64,000 nucleotides of DNA. Origin: Hofstenia miamia (lineage: Eukaryota > Xenacoelomorpha > Acoela > Hofsteniidae). The notes under the pieces are model-generated. The model was given only the letters and a program-made list of their open reading frames with translations, was not told where the DNA came from and made no database searches. The position numbers were made by a program, and so were the translations under genes. The first letter of the stretch is position 1, and the number at the start of each line of letters is the position of its first letter. Shown piece after piece: positions 1 through 11,150 of this stretch. The stretch spans positions 133,517 to 197,516 of the forward strand of contig CABFPE010000777.1 of NCBI GenBank assembly GCA_900660155.1. Direction: 5' to 3'.

Positions 1-159
1 TAAGAGATCCGCACCTCCTTCCAAAATAGCCTTGGCATGGATGGATCAAAGAACGAGATTTCCTTCATTTACTCTGTTATATTTATCAATTTGTTTGCCC
101 ATCAGCTTTCAATTTCTTAGAATAAGCCTTTTCATTATATATATATATATATATATATA

Positions 160-1159
160 NNNNNNNNNNNNNNNNNNNNNNNNNNNNNNNNNNNNNNNNN
201 NNNNNNNNNNNNNNNNNNNNNNNNNNNNNNNNNNNNNNNNNNNNNNNNNNNNNNNNNNNNNNNNNNNNNNNNNNNNNNNNNNNNNNNNNNNNNNNNNNNN
301 NNNNNNNNNNNNNNNNNNNNNNNNNNNNNNNNNNNNNNNNNNNNNNNNNNNNNNNNNNNNNNNNNNNNNNNNNNNNNNNNNNNNNNNNNNNNNNNNNNNN
401 NNNNNNNNNNNNNNNNNNNNNNNNNNNNNNNNNNNNNNNNNNNNNNNNNNNNNNNNNNNNNNNNNNNNNNNNNNNNNNNNNNNNNNNNNNNNNNNNNNNN
501 NNNNNNNNNNNNNNNNNNNNNNNNNNNNNNNNNNNNNNNNNNNNNNNNNNNNNNNNNNNNNNNNNNNNNNNNNNNNNNNNNNNNNNNNNNNNNNNNNNNN
601 NNNNNNNNNNNNNNNNNNNNNNNNNNNNNNNNNNNNNNNNNNNNNNNNNNNNNNNNNNNNNNNNNNNNNNNNNNNNNNNNNNNNNNNNNNNNNNNNNNNN
701 NNNNNNNNNNNNNNNNNNNNNNNNNNNNNNNNNNNNNNNNNNNNNNNNNNNNNNNNNNNNNNNNNNNNNNNNNNNNNNNNNNNNNNNNNNNNNNNNNNNN
801 NNNNNNNNNNNNNNNNNNNNNNNNNNNNNNNNNNNNNNNNNNNNNNNNNNNNNNNNNNNNNNNNNNNNNNNNNNNNNNNNNNNNNNNNNNNNNNNNNNNN
901 NNNNNNNNNNNNNNNNNNNNNNNNNNNNNNNNNNNNNNNNNNNNNNNNNNNNNNNNNNNNNNNNNNNNNNNNNNNNNNNNNNNNNNNNNNNNNNNNNNNN
1001 NNNNNNNNNNNNNNNNNNNNNNNNNNNNNNNNNNNNNNNNNNNNNNNNNNNNNNNNNNNNNNNNNNNNNNNNNNNNNNNNNNNNNNNNNNNNNNNNNNNN
1101 NNNNNNNNNNNNNNNNNNNNNNNNNNNNNNNNNNNNNNNNNNNNNNNNNNNNNNNNNNN
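160..1159. other. Scaffold gap (1000 N)
   Basis: Exactly 1000 N bases, so probably a gap of nominal size. The left edge is a run of alternating T and A, which suggests the assembly broke in a (TA)n microsatellite. Open frames reading through the gap are meaningless. Confidence 0.98.
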
Positions 1160-1303
1160 AAAATTAAAAAAAACTTTTTTTTAAAAAAACAGGTACAAAG
1201 CGTATATATAAATATATTTTTTGTACAAAGCAAATCTATAAATTTTTGAAAAAATACATAACGAATCTATGTATAAAAAAAGTGTACTCAGCGTATCTTA
1301 TGA

Positions 1304-1344
1304 ATATATATTATATATATATATATATATACATGTATATATAT
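1304..1344. repeat. (TA)n microsatellite
   Basis: Imperfect alternating TA run in AT-rich sequence. Similar runs lie at 135-159, 31919-31937, 32079-32099, 38432-38454, 41163-41191, 45470-45488 and 45749-45769. The stretch between here and about 1960 holds no gene that I can recognise. Confidence 0.85.
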
Positions 1345-2003
1345 GATTATTAATTGATTTGAACATGAAATTTAAACCAAAATAAATTAATCGACTTGAT
1401 ATCAACTTAGATCAATATCTTTGAAAATTATTTCGTTAATTAAAAAATGATAATCCACGTAAAGAATAAATTTGTACCTTGAGAAATCACTCTTAGTAAA
1501 TTATAAATTCGAAAACTTATCTAACTTCACGCCATGAAGTTTATTGGCTAGCAATTGTACATTAGCTTAATATATTAATTGAAGAGCAGAACGTTTACTT
1601 TGAATTGTTAAGAATCAATCTTAAATATGTTAGCTGCAAGATGAATTCCTACGCTAAGGAACATATTAATATTAGCCTTATAGTGATGATGGAGTATCTA
1701 ATGCATGAAACAAGGCGTATTTGCCTAACAACAATAATTTGCCAAATACTAGAATAGTATCTGCCTGCATATATTTGTTAGATGAATCGGCAGGTTGGAT
1801 ATGTCAATTGCTCTTGCTAATAATAAAAATGATTTATGCTTTACACGCAAGCATAAACTTAAGAATGGAGCTTCTCATCAACAGCATTGGAACAATTATT
1901 AACTGTAAAAGACAACTTGGTATTATTCTGTAACAACTGTGTGACAAGAAATGTGATAAGCATATAGATAAAGTATAGTCACATATAGTTAAAATAACAA
2001 ATA

Positions 2004-2421
2004 TGATAAAAAAAATTAAAGATGAAAGAAATGAAGATAATCATTATACACAGCAAATTATATTTCGTTTCATTCCTGAACAAGGAATATCAGGGCGGGA
2101 TCGTAAGGTAAAGAATATGGAAGAAGTTGTTGATCTACTAAAACACATTGATTTTTTAGAATAGGGAAATACAAAGATGGAAGAACAAGGAAAATCTTTG
2201 TTCAATTTCAATCTGTTTGGGATAAAAGATGCCTACTCACAAATGCATACAGGATTAAAACCTACAAAAAGAAAATATTTCTGAAACCTGCTTTAAGTTA
2301 TGCTGACCGTCAAACTAAAAGATTGCTTTTGAAGAAGAGAGATTTGAGTTAGTTGAAACTGGTATAGATAAAAAATGAATCAAAATTAGAGATTTGAAAC
2401 TTTATGTGGATGGTGTATAAT
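2004..2421 (+). pseudogene. LINE ORF1p remnant (family A)
   Basis: Several frames, interrupted by stops, together match the C-terminal half of the ORF1 protein encoded at 28299-29684. The matching blocks are a segment reading KIFVQFQSVWDKR (compare TILVQMNSVWEAR) and, near 2388-2412, a block like KIRNLKLF. ORF1 proteins of this type are nucleic-acid-binding chaperones for LINE RNA. This copy cannot make an intact protein. Confidence 0.65.
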
Positions 2422-2451
2422 ATAATAAAGATCAATGACGAGACATAGCCA

Positions 2452-3120
2452 ATTCTGCAAAATTTATGCTATGAAACGACAGATCAATGAAAAAATCGAA
2501 GGCATTGGTAGATTTAATTTGTGACATCACAATCAATTCTTTGGACTTTTGTTTAATTACGGAATCTTGGTTGAATAGCAAGATCCTTGATAAATTTGTT
2601 TCTATTCTTCATTATGTATTATTTCGTAATGACAGGAATCCTCTGAATTCTGAAAAAATTGTTGGTGGGGGTGTTTGTGCTTGTGTGAAAAAGAATTTTG
2701 AATCTACGAGATTATAGTAGTATGAAACCGATGCAATTTCGTTACATTTTTTTCTGATTGGTCGAGACGAGGTACGAGGTGTCACTTTTTTCGACCAATC
2801 AGAAAAAAGTGTAACAGGCTGGACTCCCCCTCTCGACCAATCAGAAAAAAGTGACACCTCGTCTCGACCACCTCTCGACCAAACAGAAAAAGTGTAACGA
2901 AATTGCCTCGGTTTCATACTACTGATTATTGGCTCAAGGATTTGAGTGTTTTGAAATTCTTTGGTTGGATATAAATATTTTTTGTCCTGCTTGATATACT
3001 ACCCTCCTGGTTCCACATATCAAAATAAACTCGTCGAACACATTGTCTCATCTAGTGAACAATATTTAACATCAAAGGAGTATAAGAATTTTATTGTGTG
3101 TGGTGATTTCACTGTCCAGT
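2452..3120 (+). pseudogene. LINE endonuclease remnant (family A), split by a foldback element
   Basis: The frame from 2487 encodes the N-terminal endonuclease region: LDFCLITESWLNSKI, then RNDRNPLNSEK and GGGVCACVKK. After the insertion at 2716-2923 the frame resumes at YWLKDLS, then YYPPGSTYQNKL near 3000 and VCGDF near 3105, the usual order for CR1-type endonucleases. Removing the insert and one copy of its 6-bp target duplication restores the reading ESTRL-YWLKD, which shows the LINE was present before the insertion. The C-terminal third of the domain is missing. Confidence 0.75.
2716..2923. mobile_element. 208-bp foldback MITE with 6-bp target duplication
   Basis: The ends are inverted copies: AGTAGTATGAAACC at the left and GGTTTCATACTACT at the right, and the match continues inward with few mismatches. 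The flanks are GATTAT (2710-2715) and GATTAT (2924-2929), a 6-bp target-site duplication. The interior is made of repeated, mutually inverted units containing GACCAATCAGAAAAA. There is no coding capacity. The superfamily is not clear; 6-bp duplications are unusual among animal DNA transposons. Confidence 0.85.
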
Positions 3121-4792
3121 GAGAACTGTTACGTTGAGAAACACAGAACCTCCATTTGTAACACTTGTTATAAAATTGCTATTAAAAAAGAAGAATATAT
3201 TGCAGAGGAAACTTAGAAATAAAGAAGTAAAATGGATATATAGGAAAATCAAAGAACTGATAAAAGATAATCATTGCTATTTGAACAAGATTGGTAGTAA
3301 TAAGTGGTGGAGTAATGTCAATTTACTAACTAAGGATAATAAGAAACAATCAACTCTGAAATTTGATATAAATTATATGAATGATTACTTTAATTCTATT
3401 TCCAAAACATCAAAAATAAATCAAGTTGCATTTCAAATTGCAATTGATGAAACACCTTTCATTGAACCTCATGAAGCATATTATTATTTGTCAAGAATAA
3501 AAAAACTTCCTCGAATATCTAGGCTTACCATTTTAGGTATTTAAAAATGCAGCTTGTTATATTGCTGAACTTTTATGTTCTATTTTTAATTTATCATTGA
3601 TGAGATCTCAATTTCCAAAAAATGGAAAATTGCTAAAATCAAGCCTATTCGAAAAGATTCCAGTCCTAAAGAAATTTTAGACCTATAGCAATTACTCCAA
3701 TTCTTTCTCGGTTTTTGAAAGATTAATTTGACAAATTTGTCAATAGATCACATCAAAAATCAATTAGTTTTTGCCAATTTGGGTTCACGAGCAAAAGTTC
3801 AATGCAATGTTCTTTAATTAACATATTAAATGATATTAGGAAATATAAAGAACATTTTGACTATTGCAGATTATTTGCTTTAGATATTTCAAAAGATTTC
3901 GATACTGTGAGTCTTAAATATTTCAACCCTCAATTAATTGTTTATATTCTTAATTGGCACAGTAATTTTCTTCAAGATAGGTGTTATTTTACAAGTTTTG
4001 ATGATATATGCTCTAGATTACTCACGACTGATGTTGGCGTTCCACAAGGTACAATTAATGGCTCAATTTGTTTCAATAGTTCTGTAAATGATATTTACAA
4101 TTAAATTTATTGTTCTATATTAGCATTTACAGATGATCATTCTCTTTAAATTCCTGGAGCTTGTGATAAAGACGACATGGCAACTATTACTCGGAAAAAT
4201 ATAGAGAATTGTTTCAATAAAAACATCTTGCAATTAAACATTTTAAAAAGTGCAGAAATGATAGTCTATTTTAGGAAATGCAATGTTCCAGAACTTAATA
4301 TAAGAAGATTAAATAATATTAAAATCCTAGGTGTTGTTTTGGATGAAAAATTGACAATTACTAACCATATTCATGAAGTAGCACAGAAAGCGACCCAGAA
4401 GCTCGTTGTCAGCTTAAATTAAAAAGATTAGTCTTTAGAGAAAAAGAACTCCAGATCTTATATAAGTCCTTAGTTGTTTCAAAGTTAACATATTGTTGTT
4501 CTGTCTGGGGTGGAGCTTCAGAATATTTGCCAGATTGTTTAGATAAAGTCCAGAAAAAACCAGTTAGAATGAAAATAACAGAAAAATATCTTCGATAAGA
4601 ACTTTGATAAGAAAGTCTGATGAAAAACATTTTAATAAAATAAATCAAATTTGAGAAGACCTTATCTTAAATAACATCATTCCTAAAAGAAAAAATTATG
4701 CCATTAATCAATTAAGATCAAGGCGTCCACCAGTAACACATACTCATTATGAGCAGGAACTTAACATATTCCCCAACAGGTTACTTAGGGTG
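3119..4792 (+). pseudogene. LINE reverse transcriptase remnant (family A)
   Basis: Broken frames encode recognisable reverse transcriptase blocks: RLFALDISKDFDTVS at about 3868-3912, GVPQGTINGSICF at about 4035-4073, a degenerate catalytic motif AFTDD near 4122-4136 in place of YADD, and FKILGV-like KILGVVLDEKLTI near 4320-4360. Near 4465-4560 comes SKLTYCCSVWGGASEYLP, the usual C-terminal region. Frameshifts and stops are frequent, so it is a dead copy. Confidence 0.8.
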
Positions 4793-4855
4793 TCTAAATC
4801 CTAAATGTACGTATATCCGTTTTTAAATAAAAGTTTATTGATTTATTCATTTATT

Positions 4856-5342
4856 TATAAATCATATAATCAATCTACTTTTAATTGAATTGAAGTATTA
4901 CTTCTAACAAACTTGATGGTATTAGCTAAATTAAATAAATTTATTATACATGTTCACAAAAATATTACATATGTAATTTTGTTGATTAAATTTCCTATTT
5001 TTTGCCATTATAATTTCTTGGGGATAACTCTATCGAAATCTCACAATATTTATTATTACAAACGAACAAACGAATAGATAATAAATACAAATACCATGAT
5101 TTAAATAATTTCATTTTGCATCGAAGCCTAATAACTGACAACGAAATATACAGGCTAGCCGTGAGAAAAGATTTTCTGGGGCCACTCCCTGCCGCACTTA
5201 CAGAAATTTTTAACAACTCACCCCACAGTTTCCACAACAAAGATTATCAGAAAAACTCTTTTTCTAGGATGTAAATTTCATAAAACTTTGGTCCTAGTTA
5301 GGGCAAGATTGATATGAGTTAAAAATTTAATTAAATTACATA
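4856..5342. other. No recognisable feature
   Basis: AT-rich non-coding sequence between a LINE 3' end and a Tigger-like element. Short open frames here show no family motif. Confidence 0.5.
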
Positions 5343-5344
5343 TA

Positions 5345-5952
5345 CAGTCGAAACCGGTTTTTTCTAACCATTTTTTTGCACCAAAAAAAGTAAGAAAAAA
5401 CCGATAGTTAGAAAAAACCAATAGTTATAGAAAAAGAACTTTTTTCGAACTCAAACAAAAAACGTCTATAGGGAGTTATTTTTGAACAAAAAAGTCCCTT
5501 AGAAAACGTTATTTTGCAAGTTAAAATCTATTGTAATAAATTCCCATTGCCAGGCATCGTCGCTTAGCTTTAAACCGAATGAATGAGTCAGCATTCGACG
5601 ATACAGTATCTCATGTTTCTAACATATGAATGGGTGAGGCCATTTCACCTCTGCGGAATCTGACCTTGGTGGTGACAATGAGAAGGCGAGAGACAATTAT
5701 TCTAACATGAATTTATGACCAGAAAATAGTAGACCAAAAAGTTAGAAAAACTCACTTCAAATTGAACGCATTTTTTCATTTAAAGCAGATAACAGAGTAA
5801 GAAAGAACCGATAAGTTAGAAAAAACCGAAGTAAGAAAAAACCAATTGACTTAAGCTGTAAAAGATGAATTTTTAATTTTTTGCATGAATGAAAAGTAAG
5901 AAAAATAAGAAAGTAAGAAAAACCCAGTGTAAGAAAAAACCGGTTTCGACTG
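5345..5952. mobile_element. Tigger/pogo-like non-autonomous element
   Basis: Terminal inverted repeats begin CAGTCGAAACCGGTTTTTTC and end with the reverse complement CCGGTTTCGACTG, flanked by TA on both sides (5343-5344 and 5953-5954). A TA duplication and a CAGTCGAA-type start are typical of pogo/Tigger elements. Inside both arms a short unit, AACCGATAGTTAGAAAAA-like, recurs. About 250 bp of unrelated sequence (5500-5750) fills the centre. No transposase reading frame is present, so this is a 608-bp deletion derivative or MITE. Confidence 0.85.
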
Positions 5953-6321
5953 TACTTGTCAAGCAGGACATTTATTTCAATTTTGACAAGATGAGCAAAC
6001 TTATGCACTGAGTTTAATTGTTAATATTTAATTTTAATAAATTTAATAAGTTTAGCTTACACGTTTAAAATATAACTGTAATAACTTTTATTTTTTAATA
6101 TTGAAAAAACAATTTTTTTCTTCATTTTGATGAATGTTGGATATCATTTGAAATTTCTTTTAATTCTAATATAAATACCGAATATCGAATGCCGCCTATT
6201 GCTTGATGTATAAAATATTTCGATCAAGTTCTTAGTTCGGAAATCCCAAGAGGCTATGCCATTTATGTCATCATTAAGTAACCTCAAACTTTTATGTTTA
6301 TTGCTTTCAAATTTTGCTTAA

Positions 6322-6855
6322 CACGTTTCCTGCGACAGTCATAAGAGCTGTTATCCATGTGCTGCGTTGGTAGTTAAACTACTATAGCTTCAGTATCATA
6401 AGAGCAATTGAAGTGAGAAATTGTCAGTTTTATCTCTCACATGATAGTCTTTCATTAGGTAAGAAAATCTGTGTCCCACCGGTGTGTCCCATTGCATTTA
6501 AACTGAAATTTTATTATTTCTTATAGAAAATACTCAGTCTTATAGGAAAAATTTTTATAATTTTTTTAGCTTTGCATCAGAACTTTTTGCAATATCTCTT
6601 CTTTGCAGGGGTGATAATGCTGCCTTCAAGGTTTTAGAGAAGTAAAAACAAATTTGATAGGAATGAATTCTGATGAAGATTTTTTGTATATTTCAACCCT
6701 TTGATAACATTACTAGAGCCTTAAAATAATAATTAAAAAAAAATTGAAATATTTTAGAAAATAAAAAAAATTCTATTGGGACCCACCGGTTGGTCATATC
6801 GCACCAAATGGCAAAACAGTGTGACCCACTGGTGGGTCCCATCGCAGGAAACGTG
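6322..6855. mobile_element. piggyBac-like MITE
   Basis: A perfect 19-bp inverted repeat, CTTAACACGTTTCCTGCGA at 6317-6335 and its complement at 6842-6860, contains TTAA near each outer end (6318-6321 and 6856-6859). TTAA duplication is the mark of piggyBac-type insertion, which puts the element ends at CACGTTTCC. Inside the right arm GTGACCCACTGGTGGGTCCC and a related GGGACCCACCGG unit form further palindromes; a related CCCACCGGTGTGTCCC lies at about 6476-6491. No transposase is encoded. Confidence 0.8.
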
Positions 6856-7002
6856 TTAAGTAAAATTAAACTGCTTATTGTCCCAAAATTCAATTTCAAT
6901 TTTATTACAATTAGGTATGGCGCTGAGAATTTTTTGAAATATTGCAATTTCAAAGTAATTTTGTAAAGTCAAAATATCTATTGCAAGAATTTCCAATAAA
7001 AT

Positions 7003-7060
7003 AGGATAAGGTAAGCTATTCTATATTCAGATAATATTTTCAATTACAAGACTGGTTATT
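7003..7060 (-). mobile_element. LINE 3'-end fragment (family B)
   Basis: The segment resembles 7188-7240 and 62673-62730: a GATAAG-rich edge followed by a TATTCAGATAA block. Read on the minus strand these are 3' termini of the same LINE family, in which TTTATCTGAATA is followed by a short A/T-rich tail. Confidence 0.5.
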
Positions 7061-7187
7061 GTCTGAACAGCGTCAAGAAAAAGAATTACTAAATCGTGGC
7101 CATGCCAGAAATGGGCAGGCCCCATGTGGGCATACCCATATCTGTGGGCTTGCCCATACCCACGGGGGATTACATATACATATACAT

Positions 7188-7560
7188 AAGATGAGATGTT
7201 CTTTATTCAGATAAATATTAACAGTAGAAACTAGTAATTTATTTGGATATAGCCATGAAATACACAAACAAGCCTACAAATTCATACAAAAAATAAAAAG
7301 TCTATAAATTGAATCTACCAGGTTAGGGATAAAGATGTCAAGAACGAGATGTTCTATAATCATTGTTGTAGAATTTGAACGTTTGCTATGCCTAAGTAAG
7401 AATTTAACCGTAAGTTGCCAAAAAATAAAAAGTCTATAAATTGAATCTACCAGGTTAGGGATAAAGATGTCAAGAACGAGATGTTCTATAATCATTGTTG
7501 TAGAATTTGAACGTTTGCTATGCCTAAGTAAGAATTTATTGAACATCCTGAGACTTAGGC
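7188..7560 (-). mobile_element. LINE 3'-terminal fragment (family B) with internal 120-bp duplication
   Basis: On the minus strand the end reads TTTATCTGAATAAAGAACAT and matches the LINE end at 62.7 kb. Upstream on that strand an open frame has two near-identical copies of FLLRHSKRSNSTTMIIEHLV, because a 120-bp unit is repeated (7287-7406 and 7419-7538, period 132). It is probably the C-terminus and 3' UTR of a LINE ORF2. The frame itself should not be taken as a gene. Confidence 0.6.
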
Positions 7561-7689
7561 AGATCTATTATGGAACATGCTTTAATGCAATTTGGAAATT
7601 TCTGTTAAAGCATATTACTGTGACTGTAGTTGTTGAAAAGTTTAACCATTTCTCTTTGCAAATTTGAATATTTGAAGGAGAATTGAATT

Positions 7690-7990
7690 TTTTCCATAGA
7701 TGGGGGCGGGTGTAATTTTTCATAACCGCATTGCACCGCATCTGCACAGAGTAGGTCCGCAACCGCAAGTCTGTTAGAAAAATTCACCCGCAATTTTCTA
7801 AATGTAGCCAAAAAATGTCAATAATCGAATTGACTTTTTATTAATTTTGTTAAATTGAGTAAGTGATGTCAAATATATTAGATTTCTTAGTATAATTAAT
7901 ATTGTATTAGTTTAGAATCACACATGTAACAAAATGAAAATGTCCACCCGCACCGCAACCCACGTGGCATTTAGAATTCACTGAACAGCA
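7690..7990. repeat. CCGCA-word repeat cluster with a dispersed core
   Basis: Two clusters of CCGCA/CACCCGC words (7695-7795 and 7940-7990) flank an AT-rich core. The core 7863-7948 recurs at 10252-10350 with small differences, including ATAATTAATATTGTATTAGT. This looks like a dispersed repeat, perhaps a non-autonomous transposon, though I could not define clean terminal repeats. Confidence 0.5.
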
Positions 7991-8579
7991 TCCGCGTCCA
8001 TGTTTGATTCTCTCCATATCTAATATTCATGTATTTATAATGTTTCAAGAGAATGGAAGCAACGAAGAACTTTGACTGTTTCTTGGTGTGTGAAAAGATA
8101 ATCCAGCCTCTTTGAGGCGTGCCGTAAGCAAAGCAAGGGCCGGACGCGGATTAAGGGCGAAAGAGAAGTGTGAATCTCATCTATCACGTGGTGCTTTCTA
8201 TTGAGCATAGTGGTAATAGTTTTAGAGATTTAAGCGTTTAAGTATTTTCAAAAATCTTTGGGATGCTTAAGGTTAATGTGTGACTTCTAATATTCTTTAT
8301 CTTCTAAGTACGGATGGCAGTTAACGTGTTTTTTTCTCGAATTGTCATTGAAATCGTCTTATAGAGTGGAAATTTCTTGATGAGTTTAAAAAATGTCAAC
8401 ATATTGATGCTGCGATGTCTTGGGGAGGGGGATTGAAGAGGAAATGGAGTGCTTAGTTCTGGACGAATTCCGTTTTGTGACATTAAGTGCCTATCTTATT
8501 GGATTTCAAATTTGTAATAAAATCATCTTTTAGATCATTAAATAATTATATTTGCATAGTTTAGTTGAATCATTATAAA

Positions 8580-9060
8580 TCAGTGAACATTGAGTTATCG
8601 CACAGGTTGGTAATTGCATTGTTATCATTGACTTATTTTTTTACCTATATCCAATTTTCGAACTATTGCTTTAATATAAAATTCAAACTTTAGTTTGGAA
8701 TTAAAAATTACTCCTAAATACTTGAAGTTGTCTACAGCGAAACCCCTAACATTATTAAGATAGGGTTAAGCATCGTAATTATTTTTAAGTAGCCTAAAAA
8801 ATTCAAAATTCAATTTTCTTTCCATCCATGAGTAATATATGCATACTGAAAGATGTTGACAATTTGCTGCAATGTAGTGCTACAGGTTTAAATGCTACGT
8901 GCATCACAAGCATGCCGTTTACACATATACTAAAAAAGAGGATCTAAAGTTCTCCCTGACATGATGCCATTATTAACAAGTAGTCCATCAGAAATATATC
9001 CTATAATTTTACTTTAGAATCCATGCTTCAAATAACTCTACCACTTTCACGTTTAATGCT
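8580..9060 (-). mobile_element. LINE reverse transcriptase fragment (family B)
   Basis: The minus strand encodes VDNFKYLGVIFNSKLKFEF (about 8740-8685), the conserved block after the catalytic domain in CR1/L2 LINEs. The plus-strand sequence aligns with 63290-63450, the same part of another copy. Further upstream on the minus strand, degenerate residues around 8940-9010 suggest the GVPQGTLLGP-like block. The stretch 7990-8580 holds no clear gene and may be an insertion within this copy. Confidence 0.6.
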
Positions 9061-9715
9061 TAAATTTTAAATTCATATTTATTGAAAAATTTACATTTGA
9101 TATTCTTACTTCACTTATATCCTCCAAAATATATAATAGAAACCCATCCAGTCTCTTTTAATCGCGCTGATAATCATAATATGATATTAGCAAAGTCTTT
9201 AGAGCTCATCATTAAATTGCAATAATTTATACTGTGCATTGTATTAAGTTAATTTTGTAAATCTATTGATAATTTTAATCGTTGCAATACGAATTTTGTA
9301 AATTACTTGAATAATTGAATTTTGTAAATTTTGGAACAAACAAGTCCGGCGCGAAAGAGGAGTATCTGGGGTCAAAACCCTGTCATTTTAAGATTTCAAA
9401 AATAATAGCAATCTGAAACAAAAAAAGGAAGTTAAAAGATTTTCCAGCACAAACATACAAAAAAAAGTATTCATAAAAATTTATTTCCATTTCATATTTT
9501 TGCAATGCAACAAAATTGATTGTAAGAATGATAATTGTCTTGTCCAATTTCTTGATGTTAATCCATCCAAAAATGTATAACCATAATAATTATCTATTGA
9601 TAAGCAATTGAAGAAGTTTACCTAGCATTAATTTTGCAGATTGCAACAACAAATGTCCGTTGTAATTATAAGCTCTGCCGCAGTCTGGTGCAGCCCATCC
9701 CAGTCGAACACATTA
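9060..9715. other. No recognisable feature
   Basis: AT-rich intergenic sequence without motif-bearing open frames or clear repeats. Confidence 0.4.
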
Positions 9716-9719
9716 ATTC

Positions 9720-9835
9720 TGTCCTGATTTTAGTGTGTTCAACTGAAACTGAAATGAATTGATAAAAACTTAAACTGAAACTAAATTCAATAAGAAATGT
9801 AACCTGAATTAAAACTGAAACCGAAATAAGAATTT
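9720..9835. repeat. CTGAAACTGAAA word cluster
   Basis: Irregularly spaced copies of AACTGAAAC and related words over about 115 bp. It is not a regular tandem repeat. Its architecture resembles the other word clusters in this window, though the word differs. Confidence 0.4.
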
Positions 9836-9924
9836 ATTCAACTTCTACATAGTTAATTTCATAGCTCTGTTTGTAGCAATCATTACTCTATCCTGAAGGC
9901 TTTCATTAGGCATTCTTTACTATA

Positions 9925-10251
9925 TTGCAACTAAATCATGTTGTTAGAAAAATGGCCATATCGATTAAAGCAATTAACTTAATTTCTCAAAAACTTCCAA
10001 CAAAAGCAAAAATTCAATTAATATATGCTCTAATATTAAGTCATTTTAACTATGCCAATATACTCTACACAGATATAAAACAAAAAGTTCTCAGGAAATT
10101 CCAAGTGCAACTAAATTGGGCTATCAAAGTAGCAGTAAATAATCATAGCTTTAATAAGAATAATGAATATAGAAAAATTTCAAAATTATTTCTACATCCG
10201 CAATGTTACATCCATATAAATGTCTTAACGACGTATCTTCAAAATAGTTAA
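9925..10251 (+). pseudogene. LINE ORF2 C-terminal fragment
   Basis: A 108-codon open frame encodes MAISIKAINLISQKLPTKAK, then LIYALILSHFNYANILYTDI and VQLNWAIKVA. This order (thumb helix, LI..LI.SH..Y, then a W/N..R-like segment) is the region downstream of the reverse transcriptase in CR1/L2 LINEs. It corresponds to the part that follows 62527-62669 in another copy. It is a fragment with no intact ORF2, and it stops exactly where the dispersed repeat at 10252 begins. Confidence 0.6.
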
Positions 10252-10385
10252 CGATGTCAAATATATTATATTATATAGATTTCATAGTATAATTAATATT
10301 GTATTAGTTTAGTATTACATATGTAACAAAATAAAAATGTCCAAACACACCCGCGCGAATAAACCCGAACAAGCGCCCATCTTTG
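10252..10385. repeat. Second copy of the 7.86-kb dispersed repeat core
   Basis: Aligns with 7863-7960 over about 100 bp, with a small TA-rich insertion. After the shared core, the word cluster differs: CACACCCGCGCGAATAAACC here against CACCCGCACCGCAACCC there. Confidence 0.55.
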
Positions 10386-11142
10386 AAAAAAGGAGCTCAT
10401 GACTGGAGTTAAATTCTATAAAATGGTTAAAAAATCTTGTGCAATTAATTATAATTTGTCTTAAATGGATTATTTTAATAATTAAAGCATGTAGTGAAAA
10501 ACCCGTTAATATACAAATTGTGAAATTAAAATAGGACTTCCTTCTTTTAATCAAATTTCAAAAACATCAAAATTCAGTTTTACCCATCAATGTATGGGTA
10601 AGATATCTACCCTTCTTATTCTAATCGATTTTAACCAAAAATATGCTTTCTAAAAAAGTAAGCTTTATAAGTCAAAGTTAGCAATTTCTACCTAGCAACA
10701 AACTTAACCTTTGTATATTTTGCTCATTACCTCTCAAGTAGATACTATAAAACAATTGAGTTGAATTGCTTTACACAATTATTCTTTGAAACCAGAAAAA
10801 CCAACCAGGAATTTTTTCTAGCAGTTGATATCCTTTATAAAAATGTGATTTTTTAACTAAAAAATTACTCTAAAGAGTTTCAATGGATTACGCAGATTTT
10901 TTAAAGTATGTTCCCAGATGTATTTCCTAAGGCTTGCATTAGGATCTAAACAAAATAATATCCAAGGACACTGAAGATCAATGTCACAAGAACATTTTTG
11001 AGAAAAATATAGCAACCAAAATTTTTAAATCTCTATTATAATTTGAATTACACTAACAGTTCTCGAGTGTTTTTATGCAAAGTCGCTGCTTGTAAACACT
11101 TTCATTAAATCAACAAAACAAAATGCGCCAGGCACACACTGT
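10386..11142. other. No recognisable feature
   Basis: AT-rich sequence with no supported gene or repeat. Confidence 0.4.
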
Positions 11143-11150
11143 GTTCTACA

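Larger units (their letters stand above)
1960..4855 (+). mobile_element. Decayed CR1/L2-type LINE (family A)
   Basis: Remnants of a non-LTR retrotransposon in the expected order on the plus strand: an ORF1 tail, an apurinic-type endonuclease, a reverse transcriptase and a C-terminal part, followed by an AT-rich 3' end near 4830-4855. Many stops and frameshifts break it, so it is not active. A foldback element (2716-2923) splits the endonuclease. The ORF1 part resembles that of the better preserved LINE at 28.3 kb, so the two families are related. The 5' boundary is approximate. Confidence 0.8.

Noticed and set aside
32-1249. Long open frames on both strands at the left edge
   Set aside because: They consist almost entirely of the 1000-N gap; the few real codons show no motif.
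7274-7546. A 90-codon minus-strand protein with internal repeats
   Set aside because: The repeats come from a 120-bp DNA duplication in a LINE 3' end.
9720-9835. Repeated short units considered as a CRISPR or satellite array
   Set aside because: Units are degenerate and unevenly spaced, without constant-length spacers, and the context is an animal genome.
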